A stretch of DNA of 64,000 nucleotides from assembly GCA_026913215.1 (NCBI GenBank), contig JAPTYK010000001.1:7006001-7070000 (forward strand), written 5' to 3'. The notes under the pieces were generated by a model. It had not been told where the DNA came from and did not search any database. It saw nothing but the letters and a program-made list of their open reading frames with translations. A program made the position numbers and the translations under genes. The stretch's first letter is position 1; each line of letters opens with the position of its first letter. Shown here piece after piece: positions 1 through 11,035 of the stretch. Source of the DNA: Streptomyces diastatochromogenes. Lineage in GTDB: Bacteria > Actinomycetota > Actinomycetes > Streptomycetales > Streptomycetaceae.

Positions 1-1171
1 CCTCCGGCCGCAACGGCGGATTCTGCGAGGCCAGCCTCACCCACGGCCTGGCCAACGGCATGGAGCGCTGGCCCGACGAGATCGGCCGGCTCGAACGCCT
101 CGGCCGCGAGAACCTCCAGGCCATCGAGGACGCCGTCGAGCGCCACGGCATCGACTGCGACTGGGAGCGCACCGGCTCCCTCGTCGTCGCCACCGAGCGC
201 TACCAGCTCGCGGGCCTCGCGGAAGAGGCCGAAGCCGCCGCCCGCCACGGAGGCGAACACCTCCTCCTGGACGCCGACGCCGTCCGCGCCGAGATCGACT
301 CCCGACCTTCCTCGGCGGCCTGTGGAACAAGAACGACGTGGCCATGGTCAACCCGGCCCGGCTCGCCTGGGGCCTCAAGCGGGCCTGCCTCGACCTCGGC
401 GTCCGCATCCACGAGCACACCCCCGCGACCTCGCTCGACGAACGCGGCGCGGTCGTCGGCGTCGGCACCCCCTACGGCCGGATCACCGCCCGCCGCGTCG
501 CGCTCGCCACCAACGCGTACCCCTCCCTGCTCCGACGCCACCGCCCGTACACCGTGCCCGTGTACGACTACGCGCTGATGACCGAGCCGCTCACCGAGGA
601 GCAGCTCGCCTCCGTCGGCTGGAGCCGCCGCCAGGGTTTCGCGGACTGCGCCAACCAGTTCCACTACGTCCGGCTCTCCGCCGACAACCGCATCCTCTGG
701 GGCGGCTACGACGCCGTCTACCACGGCGGTCCCGTCCGCGCCGAGCACGACCGCAGGCCCGAGACGTACGCGACGCTCGCCGAGCACTTCTTCACGACCT
801 TCCCGCAGCTGGAAGGGGTCCGGTTCAGCCACGCCTGGGGCGGGGCCATCGACACCAGCACCCGCTTCTGCGTCTTCTTCGACACGAGTCACCACGGCAA
901 GGTCGCCTACGCCGCCGGCTACACCGGCCTCGGCGTCGGCGCCACCCGCTTCGGCGCCGAGGTGCTGCTCGACCTGCTCGCGGGCGAACACACCGAGCGC
1001 ACCGGCCTGGAGCTCGTACGCCGCAAGCCGCTCCCCTTCCCGCCCGAGCCCGTCCGCTCGATCGGCATCCACCTCACCAAGTGGTCCATGGCACGCGCCG
1101 ACCTGAACGAAGGCCGCCGCAACCTCTGGCTGCGCACCCTCGACCGCTTCGGCCTCGGCTTCGACAGCTGA
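1..1171 (+). CDS. FAD-dependent amine oxidoreductase (DAO family), 5' end missing
   Basis: The protein enters the window in mid-gene. The first visible residues (from base 3) read SGRNGGF, the conserved stretch just after the Rossmann FAD-binding fold of DAO-family flavoenzymes such as gamma-glutamylputrescine or glycine oxidases. The C-terminal half has the substrate/FAD-domain features HAWGG and GYTGLGVGATRFGAE typical of that family. The reading frame drops by one near base 300, where one C restored in a C run gives a continuous IDSPTFLGGLW. An MFS transporter follows 163 bp downstream on the same strand, so oxidation and import or export of an amine may be linked (inference). The substrate cannot be read from the sequence. 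Confidence 0.8.
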   Translation, partial: LRPQRRILRGQPHPRPGQRHGALARRDRPARTPRPREPPGHRGRRRAPRHRLRLGAHRLPRRRHRALPARGPRGRGRSRRPPRRRTPPPGRRRRPRRDRLPTFLGGLWNKNDVAMVNPARLAWGLKRACLDLGVRIHEHTPATSLDERGAVVGVGTPYGRITARRVALATNAYPSLLRRHRPYTVPVYDYALMTEPLTEEQLASVGWSRRQGFADCANQFHYVRLSADNRILWGGYDAVYHGGPVRAEHDRRPETYATLAEHFFTTFPQLEGVRFSHAWGGAIDTSTRFCVFFDTSHHGKVAYAAGYTGLGVGATRFGAEVLLDLLAGEHTERTGLELVRRKPLPFPPEPVRSIGIHLTKWSMARADLNEGRRNLWLRTLDRFGLGFDS

Positions 1172-1233
1172 GGCCCGACGGCTGAGGCTCCGACGGCCGG
1201 GGCCCCGACAACCGAGGCCCCGACGGCCGAGCG
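1169..1233. repeat. degenerate GC-rich tandem repeat
   Basis: Four imperfect copies of a roughly 17-bp unit resembling gaggccccgacggccg directly follow the oxidoreductase stop codon. The repeat is non-coding in any convincing frame. It looks like replication-slippage DNA; no function is assigned. Confidence 0.5.
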
Positions 1234-1334
1234 GCCCGCCCGCACCCCTCCGCATCCCCCGCACCACCCCTCCCGCTCACGCAAGACCGCCGCACGGCCC
1301 GCCTCCCCGGGCCACGGCTGAGGAGAGACCCGAC

Positions 1335-2600
1335 ATGAACGCGTCCGAAGTCCGGCCTGCAGCCCCGGCGGCCGTGGAGCCGCAGGTCACCGCTCCGGCC
1401 GCCCGCCGAGGCGACCTGTTCCGGCTGATGCCCATGCTCACGGTGGCCAACGCCGCCATGTACATGCTGTACATGGGCATCGGAGCGGTCCTGCTGCCCG
1501 TCCAGGTCGAACTGATCGACCCGGCGAACAAGGTCGCCAACTTCGGTCTCGTCTCCGGCGTCGCCGCGATCTTCGCGACCCTCTTCAACCCGCTGGCCGG
1601 ACTCCTCTCCGACCGCTCGGGACGGCGCAACCCCTGGATCCTGTGCGGCGGTCTGGGAGCCCTCGGCGCGCTGGCGCTCCTCGGCGCCGCCCGCACGGTC
1701 CTCCTGGTCACCATCGGCTGGTGTCTCGTCCAGGCGATGACGAACGTCTACCAGGCGGCCCTCACCGCCGTCGTCCCCGACCGCGTCCCCGTCGAGCGCC
1801 GGGGCCTCGCCTCGGCGATGGTCGGCATCGGCACCCCCATCGGCTCCGCCGTGGGCATCTCCACCGCCGCCCTGTTCGTCCCCTCCGACATCGCCCTCGG
1901 CCACCTCGTGATGGGCGCGGTGATCGCCGGCGCGGCCGTCCTCTTCACCGCCGTCGTCCGCGAGCGCAGGCAGCCCAAGGCGGAACCGGTGCCGCTGCGC
2001 AGGCAACTGGCCGCCTTCGCGGACACCATGAGGTCGGCCGACTTCCGCTGGGTCTTCATCGGCCGCTTCCTGATGATGCTCGGCTTCTTCTCCGTCTCCC
2101 TCTTCCAGATGTACATCCTCCAGGACCACATCAAGCTCCCCGAAGGACTCGACGCCAACGAGGCCGTCGCCTTCCTCGCCCCGATCGACGCCGGCACCAC
2201 CCTGCTCGCCACCGTCGTCGGCGGACTGCTCTCCGACCGCATCGGCCGCCGCAAGCCCCTCGTCGGCACGTCCTGCGCCCTCTCCGGCCTCGCGATGCTC
2301 GTCCCCGTCGTCATGCCGGACTGGACCGGCATGCTGGTCTTCACCGTCATCGCGGGCCTCGCCTTCGGCTGCTACATGGCCGTCGACACCGCCCTCGTCA
2401 CCCTGGTCCTGCCCAGCGCCGACGACGCGGCCCGCGACATGGGCGTCCTCAACATCGCCAACGCCGGCCCGCAGATCCTCGCCCCGCTCCTGGCCTCCCT
2501 GCTCGTCGGCGCGATCGGCTACGACGGGCTGTACGTCACGGCCGCCCTCATCACGCTGGCCGGCGCGGCGGCGGTCGTCCCGATCAAGTCGGTGCGCTAG
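1335..2600 (+). CDS. MFS transporter, 12-TM
   Basis: An uninterrupted 421-residue membrane protein with about twelve hydrophobic helices. The helix 2-3 loop carries the major facilitator motif as LLSDRSGRRNPW, and the pseudo-repeat in the second half as LLSDRIGRRKPL. The ATG at 1335 follows a GAGGAGAG ribosome site. It sits downstream of an FAD amine oxidase-like gene on the same strand, suggesting amine or amino-acid-derived substrates, but specificity is not visible. Its TAG stop shares a CTAG tetranucleotide with the stop of the convergent gene. Confidence 0.85.
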   Translation: MNASEVRPAAPAAVEPQVTAPAARRGDLFRLMPMLTVANAAMYMLYMGIGAVLLPVQVELIDPANKVANFGLVSGVAAIFATLFNPLAGLLSDRSGRRNPWILCGGLGALGALALLGAARTVLLVTIGWCLVQAMTNVYQAALTAVVPDRVPVERRGLASAMVGIGTPIGSAVGISTAALFVPSDIALGHLVMGAVIAGAAVLFTAVVRERRQPKAEPVPLRRQLAAFADTMRSADFRWVFIGRFLMMLGFFSVSLFQMYILQDHIKLPEGLDANEAVAFLAPIDAGTTLLATVVGGLLSDRIGRRKPLVGTSCALSGLAMLVPVVMPDWTGMLVFTVIAGLAFGCYMAVDTALVTLVLPSADDAARDMGVLNIANAGPQILAPLLASLLVGAIGYDGLYVTAALITLAGAAAVVPIKSVR

Positions 2601-3927
2601 GGATACGTGAAGACCCCCACCATGCGGGTGTCCGGGTTGCTGCTCATCCCGACGATCGCCCCGCCGTCGGCGCGGTTCACGCGCGCGTGCGCGCCCGCGT
2701 AGCCGTCGTCGGTGAGGAAGAGACCCAGGGCCGCGATCCAGTCGTCCACGGTGCCGGTCACCGGGTCGTGGACGGGTTCGGGGCGCGGCACGACCCGCTC
2801 CTGGGCCACGTAGCCGCCGCGTTCGACGGCGAGGTCGAGGGCCTTGCCCCAGGCGGCGTCGGAGAGCTCCCAGCCGACGAAGGTGTCCAGGCCGCCGTAT
2901 CCGGCCCCGGGCTTGAGGATGAGGTGCTCCCGCCGTTCCCGGCAGAGGTCGATCCGCTCGGGGGGACCGGGGGCGCGCAGGGTGCGGCTCCAGGGCAGGA
3001 CCCGCTCGACCAGGGCCCGTTCGGCGGCGTCGAAGGAGTCGCTCCGGAGGGGTCGGAGAGGAGGGCGAGGGCGCTCTTGTGGGAGTAGAGGCCGCTCTCC
3101 AGGGAGGTGAACAGCACGGTCCTGCCCGCTTCGTGGGCGCGGAAGAAGGCTCGGCCGCCCCGGGGCCGTCCGGGTCGTCGAGCAGCTGGCTCGCCGCGAA
3201 GTTCCGCAGCACCAGGTCGAGCGGGGTGCCGTCCAGGGTGAGTTTTCCGTCGGCACGCGCGCGTACGTCGCCGATCTCGCCGATCCGCAGGTCGAGGCCC
3301 TGCTCGGCCATCGCCTCCTGGGTGGCGCGCATCAGCCGTCCGTACGGGGCGACGCCGCCGCGCCCTCGATCAGCCCGATCACCGGTTCCGCGGCGCCGGA
3401 CAGCGCGGGGCGGGCCCGGTCGCGCAGGACGGCGGCGATCCGCGCGGCGATGTCGACATGGGCGAGGCCGTGCTCGCGCGCGAAGCCGGCGAACTCGGGG
3501 ACCCGCAGCAGCGACTGGTTGAAGACGTCCATGTCGAGGCCGCCGACCTCGCTGCCGAGGTTGAACTCCAGGAGCTTGAACGCGGTGCCGTCGTGGTACG
3601 CGTCGGCGCGGCCCAGCTTGGCGGGGACGCCCGAACCGGCCCGGCGGAGCAGCGCCACCAGCGGCGGTGCGAGCCCGATCTCCGCCGCGTACCGCTCGAC
3701 GTCCCCGTCGAAGAGCCGCTCCGGCAGCGACAGCAGGAGGCCGAAGAGCCCTCCAGGTCCCGGGCGAACGCGGCCGTCTCCTCGGCCGGTAAGAACCAGG
3801 GCCGGGGCAGCAGGTGCGGACGCCAGGCCTCCTCGAAGGCGGGGGGCAGCTCGGCCCGCGCGACGGCGGTCGCGAGCCCGCCGTCGCGCAGGCACGCGTC
3901 CACGTACGTCCGGCTCAGTTCGGTCAT
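2597..3927 (-). CDS. ATP-grasp-like ligase, uncharacterised
   Basis: Begins MTELSRTYVDACL with ATG at 3927 behind a GAGAGG site and ends ...VGVFTYP. Recognisable stretches are FKLLEFNLGSEVGGLD in the middle and LKPGAGYGGLDTFVGWEL near the C-terminus. These resemble the acidic and lysine/glycine-rich nucleotide-binding segments of circularly permuted ATP-grasp enzymes (glutathionylspermidine-synthase-like). About 440 residues. The frame changes at about 3755, 3365, 3150 and 3050, each fitting a lost G or C. The substrate is unknown; the family call comes from motif resemblance only and could be wrong in detail. Confidence 0.5.
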
Positions 3928-3989
3928 CGGTGTCGCTCGCCTCTCGTCGAAGAGATCGGGTCCGTGCTCCGAGGGGCGAGCAGGGTACC

Positions 3990-4146
3990 TCAGTGGCCGA
4001 CGCGCACTCCCGTGACCGCATGACCGTCCGTCAGACCGCCGGTGGCTCCGGAGAACCCGAACAGGACGTCCCTGGGGAGCGTCACCGCCACGTCGATGCC
4101 CCGGACCCCGGACGCCGTCGCCCAGGTCCGCGCCGTGCCCGGCGTT
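3990..4146 (-). pseudogene. C-terminal remnant of an L-type (legume-like) lectin domain protein
   Basis: An isolated stretch of about 50 codons ending at 3990 reads FGFSGATGGLTDGHAV, which matches the last strands of bacterial L-type lectin/ConA-like domains (consensus GFSAATGGLTxxH). No signal peptide, start codon or catalytic domain is visible upstream on this strand. It appears to be the surviving tail of a larger secreted carbohydrate-binding protein, next to the PL6 lyase gene. Seen: the motif and the stop. Inferred: that the rest was deleted. Confidence 0.4.
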
Positions 4147-4506
4147 AGCGGAACGTGAGCGGAACGTGAGCGGCGTCGAGCAGAGTGGGGCGGGTCGGCA
4201 GGCCAGGGAGGATGACCATCCGCCCGGCACGCCCGCCGACGCGTTCCGAAGAGCAGAACCGGAATGAGCAGGACCGAGACGGGCGCCGCGGCGGCCGCCG
4301 TCCTGGCGGGCGCCGTCGTGGGGCGGCACCGGCCGGGACGGGCCGGCGCCGCCGCGAGACGGCGCCGGAACCGGCCCCGGCCGGCCGGGACCCGGTGCGG
4401 GCCGTGGGGACCGCGCCGGGCCCCGGCCGGCCGGGGCCGCCTCGGCGTCCGGAGCTTCCTGATCACGGGACACAGAACGACGACTTCCCTTCCACCAGGA
4501 GGCATC
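4147..4506. other. non-coding stretch before PL6 lyase gene
   Basis: About 360 bp of very GC-rich DNA between the lectin remnant and the PL6 start. It holds two copies of gcggaacgtga near 4147-4170 and a ribosome site (AGGAGG) at its right end. The open frames crossing it are Arg/Pro/Ala-rich and look like by-products of composition. No convincing promoter was found. Confidence 0.35.
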
Positions 4507-5922
4507 ATGCGACGACGTACCTTCCTCAAGGGCTCCCTGCTGGGCGCGGCGGCCGCCGCCGTCCCGCTCGACACCCTGCTCGCCACCGGCGCCTCGGCGG
4601 CGGAACCGGCACCGGTCACCTCCTGAGCGCGCTGCAGAGCGCGATCGACCGCGCGGTGCCCGGCGACCGGATCGTCGTCGCCGACGGCACGTACACCGTC
4701 CCTCCGGCGGCGCGATCGACCTCTCGGGGCGCAGCGGCATCACGATCGTCTCCCAGAGCCGCGGCGGCGCCGTCCTCAACGGCCCGCGCAGCTTCGTCCT
4801 CGACGGCGCGAGCTCCATCACCATCAGCGGCTTCGCGCTGCGGCAGAGCGGCACCTCACGATCCCGGCGGGCAGCACCGGCATCCGGCTGACCCGCAACG
4901 ACATCCGGTTCGCCGACGTGGACGGCCTCGACTGGGTCCTCGTGGAGGGCGACGACGCCAAGATCGACCGCAACCGCTTCCACGACCGCACCACCCAGGG
5001 CATCTTCCTCGTCGTCGACGGCCCCGGCACCACCGCCATCGCCCAGCGCCTCCAGGTCTTCAAGAACCACTTCTCCGGCCACGCTTACACCGGCGCCAAC
5101 GGCGGCGAGTCGATCCGGCTCGGCGTCAGCAGCCGGGCGCTGTCCACGGCCGACGCGATCGTGGAGTACAACCTGTTCGAGCACTGCGACGGAGACCCCG
5201 AGGCCATCTCGGTGAAGTCCTCCGGCAACACGATCCGGTACAACACGATCCGCGACAGCCAGGGCGGCATCGTGCTGCGCCACGGCAACCACTCCACCGT
5301 CGAGGGCAACTGGCTGCTCGGCGGCAAGGAGGGCATCCGCCTGTACGGCAACGACCACCTGGTCGTGAACAACCACCTCGCCGGCCTCACCGGCCGGGCC
5401 CTCGTCATCGGCAGCGGCACCACGCGCGACCACCACGAGGGCGAGACCACCGAGGAGCGGCGCGGCAACGACGCCTGCGACCGCGCGGTGATCGTCCACA
5501 ACACGCTGCGCGCCAACAAGAGTTCCCTCTCGGGCGAGACCCGCGCCTACGAGCCGCGCGACGTCGTCGTCGCGGACAACCTCATCGTCGGGGACAGCGG
5601 CAGCCTCGTCGCGATGGGCGCGACCACCGGCTTCCTCTGGCAGGGCAACATCCTCTGGGGCGCGGCCGCCGACGGCACCCTCCCCAACGCCGGCTACACC
5701 CGCGTCGACCCCCGTCTGGCCCTGTCCTCCGACGGCGTGCACCGGCTCACGGCGGGCAGCCCCGCGATCGGCGCCGCGACCCTCACCACGACGTCGGTCC
5801 CGGAGGACATCGACGGCCACGCCCGCGGCACCGTCCGCGACATCGGCTCCGACGAGTACTCCACCCTGGCCCCGGTCCGCCGCCCCCTCACCCCCACGGA
5901 CGTGGGCCCGAACGCCTCCTGA
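4507..5922 (+). CDS. secreted polysaccharide lyase family 6 (alginate/chondroitinase-B-like)
   Basis: ATG at 4507 after AGGAGG. The N-terminus MRRRTFLKGSLLGAAAAA is a twin-arginine signal followed by an Ala-rich export region. The mature part is a right-handed beta-helix with many NxI/NxF repeats. It contains the family-6 lyase signature GGIVLRHGNHSTVEGN, with the catalytic-region Lys/Arg in ISVKSSGN and LRHGN, about residues 240-265 of about 470. PL6 enzymes cleave alginate or dermatan sulfate by beta-elimination outside the cell. Frame changes near 4620, 4700 and 4855 all fit single lost C/G; the apparent stop at 4624 disappears when one C is restored. No other uronate-catabolism gene is adjacent. 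Confidence 0.8.
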
Positions 5923-5979
5923 CGGTCGCGCCCCCGCGGCCGGGCGGTGGTGTCAGTGGGGCGTGCGACGATCCCTCAC

Positions 5980-8900
5980 ATGATCGTCTCGCTGGATGCC
6001 CTGTTGCCCACCGCCGGTACGCACGTGTCGACCACGTACGCCGACTGGGTCGCCGCCCACGACCCGGGCGCGGTCGAGAGCGCGCGTGCGCTGGTCCAGG
6101 AGATGGGCGCCGAGCTCGGCCGGTCCTGGACCAAGCCCGGCGCGTTCGTCGACACCATGGCCTGGCGGGCGCGGCAGCTGCCGCCGGCGCACCTGCCGTG
6201 GTTCTGGGACACCGTGGGCCACCGGCTGATCGGTTACGGGAGCAGGCCGGGCGGCCGGGCCTACGGGCGGCGCGCGCCGCCGAGGCCCAGCACGGGCTGC
6301 CCGTGGACCCCGCCTACCGCCGGGCCAACGGGCTGCTGTTCGCCCGGGGCGGGGCCATGCCGGCCAAGGAGTTCGGCGCCCACCAGCGGTTCCTCGCCGA
6401 GACGCTGGAGCCGGCGGCGGCCCACACCGCCCTGGAGGACTTCCTCACCGCGTGGGCCGCCTCGCCCGCCGACCTGCCCGCGGATCTGGTCCGCCGGGTA
6501 CGGGCCTCCGCCAAGAAGGCCGGGCTCGGTGACGCCGAGGTCGCCCGGATCGTGGGCACGATCCTCTCGGCCACCCGGAAGAAGAGCGTGCCGGACGCCC
6601 TGCTGACGGCGGCCGAACCGATCCTGACGGCCCATCCGCCGGCGGACGCGGTCACGGCCGGCCTCGTGGAGGTCTTCCCCGAAGGGGTCACCGACGGCGG
6701 CGCCTGGCTGCGGCTGCTGATCGGCTCCGGCGCGACCGGGGCGATGGAGGACGGCCGGATCGTCCCGGAGGGCGGACTGCACCACTGGCTCGGCACCTTC
6801 GTCCGCATGTACCAGTACGCCCTCCAGTCCGGCGGCGGCGTCGGTCGTCAGCCGCTCCCGGCGGAACTCCTCGACCTGATCGGCCGGTGGGGGCCGCGCC
6901 TGCGGGCCGAGGCCGCACCGGTGACCCTGCACACCACCCGCCACCACTACCAGGGCTTCGACGCGGACGTCCTCGACGCCTGCCTGGCCGCCGGGGTCGC
7001 GGTCGTCGACCCGGGGCGGCCGTCCGGATGCGCTTCTGGGGCGAGGAGTCCCGCCGCGACCTCGCCGCGCTCGCCGCCGACCCCGTCTTCGGCCCCCGCC
7101 TGGAAGGGACCGTGCACGCGAACCTGCTGCCGAGCTGGCCGATGGGCCGCGAGCGGCGGCCCGGCTCCGCGGTGACCCTCCTCCCGGGCAACGAGGGCAT
7201 CGCCCAGGAGGTGGCCGGACGCGTCGGCAAGCTCGTCGACACCGTCGGGGGCGGCGGCATGGCGGGCGCCGAGGAGTCCGTGGCCGAGCTGGAGACCCTC
7301 CTCGACCGGCCGACCGTGACCGCCCTCGGCGGCATCGCCGACGCCCTCGGCGCGACGAGCGCGGCGGGCGCCCTGCACCGCTCCCTCACGGCCGGCCTTC
7401 CGGAGGAACTGGCCTGGCCCGCCCTGGAGTCGGTGTACGCGGAGTTCGCGGCGGAAGCGGAAGCCGAAGCCGAAGCGGAAACCGAAGTTGACGGCGACGG
7501 CGACGGCGATGGCGGTGGCGAGGGCGGGCCCGTGCAGGGGGTGACCGGCGTCGCCGGAGTGACCTGCACCTGGCCGGTGCTCACCGTCTTCGGGGGCGGC
7601 CGGGCGGTCGCCGTCGACCCGGACGGGGTCAGGGGCTCCTGCCGGTTCACGGTGCCGGAGGACGCGACGATGCACGCCGTCCACTACGTCGGCGGATCCT
7701 TCCTCGTGAGCTGGACGGTCAAGCCGAACCCCTACTTCTGCGACACCGCGTGCTGGGCGGACCGGCCCGAGGAGCCGTTCACCCCCGACGAGCAGGGCGG
7801 ACTGGTGCCGTTCGGCGGGAAGCTGGACGGGGCCTACGGCTTCCAGTTCGAGACCGCCGACGGAGGAGGACGGCACGGCGGCCTCCGCGCCCTCCGCCCC
7901 GGCGGCACCGAAGGCATCGACAGCAACGAACTGCAGATCGGCGACGGCTCCCGCGTCTGGACCAACGGCGTCTACCAGGAGCGCCCGTGGGAGGCGGTCC
8001 ACCCGGTCACCGGCGAGCCGGAGGGCGGCGCCGAGGTGCCGGCCTTCCCGGCCGCCCCGCGAGCACCGACCCGGCGGCGGAACCGTCCGGGGCGGACCTG
8101 GCCCTCGCTCAGGAGGCCCTCCACCTCGCGCCGCTCCCCGCCGGTCTGACCGGCTCCCCGCTCGGCAGCAGGGACGGTCTCGTGGGGACCCGGATCCTCT
8201 TCCGCACCCCGCACCGCGACCCCGCGCCCGACCACTACCTCGTGGAGAGCGTCGACGGGCGCTCCGCCCGCTTCGCCATCGACCGGCAGGGACAGAAGCC
8301 CTGGGCCCTGTGGGCACCGCCGGAGGGCGCCGCGGAGGACGTGGTCCTCGCCGAGGCCGAGACCCGGACCGGCGTGCGCGCGTACACCGCCGACGGCGTC
8401 CTGCTCTGGGAGCTGGACGGCCACCACTCGCCCCGCCACCCCGGGTCCGCCCGGCCCGGCGCGCCACCCCGTCCGGCGGCGTCGCCCTGCCCCCGGCCTT
8501 CTGGTACCTCCTGCGGACCAGGGACGCGGCCGGATCCCGGGCCCTGCGGACGGCGAGCCGGGAGACGGCGGACGCCCTGCTGACGGCGGCCCGCGCCGGC
8601 ACGGCCGCTGCCGCCCGCGTGGAGACGGCCGCCGAAACGACCGGTTCCGACCCCACGGCCAGTCCTGACCCCACGGCCGGTTCCGACCGCACGACCGGTT
8701 CCGACTTCACGGCCGGCTCCGACTTCACGGCAGCGTCCGACCCCACGACCGGTTCCGACCGGACGGCAGCGTCCGACCCACGACCGGCTCCGACCGGACG
8801 GCGGCGGCCGACGCCGCGGCGGCGCTCCGTGCGGTCGTGGCGCGGGAGTTGCCGGACGTCACCGATCCCTTCCTGGTGGAGGCCGTCGTCGCCGTGGCGG

Positions 8901-10968
8901 AGCGGGCAGCCCGGGTGGAGGGCGGCGGCGCGCCCTGCACCGGCGCGTCACGCTGCTCGCCGAGGCGCCGCCCGTGCGGCTCCGCCGGTCCTCGCCGGAC
9001 ACCGTGCTCGTTCCCGCGCTGTGCGGCCTCGTCGGCAGCGGCGCGTCCGACCCGTGGCGGCGGACCCCCGACGTGGCCCTCCCGGCGACGCTGACCGCGC
9101 TCGCCGCCGACGGCGCCTGCCTGGCCGGGACGATCGTCGAGGAGGTACGCCGGCTGTCGCCGCCCGCCCCGCCGCACGACTGGTCGCAGCTCCTCGGCGC
9201 GATCGACGCCGTCGCCTGGCGGGCGGCGGTCGCACCGACCCGGACGCGGAGCGGACCGCTCTCCTCGCGCTCCTGGACACCTGGGCCGGGCAGCCGTTCG
9301 CCCGCGCGGGCAGCCGCTGGTGGGCGGGGCGGATGTCGGGACCGGGGTTCGTGGACCACCTGCGCTCGTACGGGACGGCCGTCGCCTCCGCCGGTGTACG
9401 GGACGGGGGCGCGGAGCAGTGGTTCGTGGCGCCCGTCGCGGAGGACCCGCACCGCGACCCCGTCCCGGGCGTGGCCGCCGAGGTGCGGCACGTGCGCGTG
9501 GAGCGGGACGACGCGGGGCGGCTGCGGGCCCTGGTGGCCGCCGTGGACGCGCACGGGCCGCTCCGGTGCCGGAGTCGGCGGCCGAGCGCTTCGCCGAACT
9601 GACGGGTGTGCGGCGGTCCGTGGCCCGGCTCGTCGTCGCCGGTCTCGTCGGCCGGGACGACCGGGACGAGCACAGGACCCTGGTGCGCAAGCCCCGTACA
9701 AGGCGACCCCGCTGGCGGCCGAGACGTACGAGCGGCTGTGGACCCGGCTCGGCGGCGCGGGCCGCAGGACCGTCCTGGCCGCCGCCCTGCCCGAGGACCC
9801 GGCCGAACTCTGGCGGCCCGGCGGGGTCGTGGCGGCCGTGGAGCGGATGGCCGGGGCGTGGCGGGAGCTCCTCGGCGCGCTCCCGCCGTCGACGACGAGA
9901 CGGCCGACGCCCTGGAGGCCGACCTCGGTCTCGGAGGTGTGGGCCCGGCGCCTCGCCGGGGCTACGACGCCGCCGAGGACGACACCGTGCCCGCGGCCGG
10001 CTGGGAGCTGGCGGCGCCCGGCAGGGCACGGGGTGGAGGTCAGGGCCATACCGCAGGCCGGGCCCGAACTGCCCTACCGCACCCCGGTGGGGCTCGCGCT
10101 CACGGACGTCGCCAGTGCCCTCGTGTGGGCGTGGACGGACCGGCCCGTCGGCGACCCGTCGCTGTCCGGGGCCCCTGAGCTGTACGAGCGGCTGCGCGCC
10201 GAACTGGACCGCCCCGAGCTGCTGCTCGAACTCCCCGAGGGCCGCGTCCGCGACACGCCGGAGCGGATCGCCGAGCGGTTCGGGCCCCGGCGGCTGCCGG
10301 TGGCCCGGCACCGAAGAACCCGCCGAGCCGGCGAGCGCCTACGACTCCGGACCGCTGGTGGTGTGCGCCCCCACGGCACCGCCTTCCTGCGCCCCGCGGC
10401 CGTCACCGACCCCGGGACCTGGCGCGAGGTCCGCGAGGTCACCGACCTCGCGGAGGACCTGGACCGGCTGGCACCGCTGCTCGCGGGCGGCGGACTGGAG
10501 CGGATGATGCGCCGGGCCCTGTCCGGAGCCGTACCGGCCGGCGGGTACGAGGCGGATCCGCGCCTGTCCTGCCCGGAGCTCGTCGCCCGGGTGGCGGCGG
10601 AGCTCGGCACGGGCGGGGACGCGGCGGCCCTGTACCTCCAGCTGGCGGCCCTCGCCGCGCCCACCGACCGGAACGTCCGGCGGTGGAACGGCTGGTCGAC
10701 CCGGCGGCACGCGGAGGTCCGGGCGGAACTCCTCGCCACCGGCGCGGTCCTGGAGGCCAAGCGGGCGCGGGCCGGCCGGACCCTGTTCCTGCCCGGCGAC
10801 TGGACGGGGCTCAAGGCCCCGCACCTGCCGCTGGAGACCGCGAAGCTGACGACCCACCTGGTGCGGCCGCTGTGGGACAAGTGGATCCGCTCCCCGTTCG
10901 TACGGGTGCTGCCGACGGCACCGCTCCACGAGATGTTCGAGGAGGCCTGGCGGCGGACCCTCGGCTGA
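5980..10968 (+). CDS. very large uncharacterised protein (~1,660 residues)
   Basis: One long protein split over at least eleven frame steps, in the order 1-0-2-1-0-2-1-0-2-1-0, each the step expected from one lost base. The start is probably ATG 5980 (MIVSLDALLPTAG). Soluble, Ala/Leu/Glu-rich helical repeats fill both ends. A low-complexity Glu-Ala/Gly-Asp linker lies near 7455-7530 and a hexapeptide repeat near 8639-8801. The C-terminus ends HEMFEEAWRRTLG. No signal peptide, membrane segment, Walker motif or catalytic signature was recognised. Similar very large actinobacterial proteins are usually left hypothetical or loosely called DNA-binding. Its stop is followed 10 bp later by a strong hairpin. 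I do not assign a function. Confidence 0.6.
8639..8801 (+). repeat. 18-bp tandem repeat encoding GSDPTA-like hexapeptides
   Basis: Eight to nine copies of a unit close to ggttccgaccccacggcc lie in frame inside the large unknown protein, encoding Gly/Ala-Ser-Asp-x-Thr-Ala/Thr. The copies vary at codon 4 (Pro, Arg or Phe). A one-base loss in the last copies (near 8779) shifts the frame. Probably a flexible linker between two helical regions. Confidence 0.75.
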
Positions 10969-10978
10969 CGGAAGACGG

Positions 10979-11023
10979 GACGACGCCGCCCGCCCACCGG
11001 GTGGTGGGCGGGGCGGCGTCGTC
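10979..11023. terminator. bidirectional hairpin terminator between convergent genes
   Basis: The left arm gacgacgccgcccgcccacc pairs with ggtgggcggggcggcgtcgtc (one unpaired G), a stem of about 20 bp with a tiny loop. It lies between the stops of the large protein (10968) and cbtA (11036), so it can serve both strands. No U-tract, as is usual in Streptomyces. Confidence 0.8.
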
Positions 11024-11035
11024 GGAGCGCGCGGG

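Noticed and set aside
1074..3332. Long minus-strand frame opposite the MFS gene
   Set aside because: Gly/Asp/Arg-rich antisense shadow of the MFS codons; no start context or motif.
4185..7175. Apparent 996-codon fusion of lyase and large protein frames on the plus strand
   Set aside because: Joins fragments of two different genes and a shadow frame; produced by base losses, not a real fusion.
8639..8801. Tandem repeats as a CRISPR array
   Set aside because: Contiguous 18-bp coding units with no spacers.
5980..10968. Gene decay (pseudogene) explanation for the many frame changes
   Set aside because: The frame steps are consistent with lost bases, and the same defect is seen in indispensable-type genes such as KS, P450 and TrpRS.
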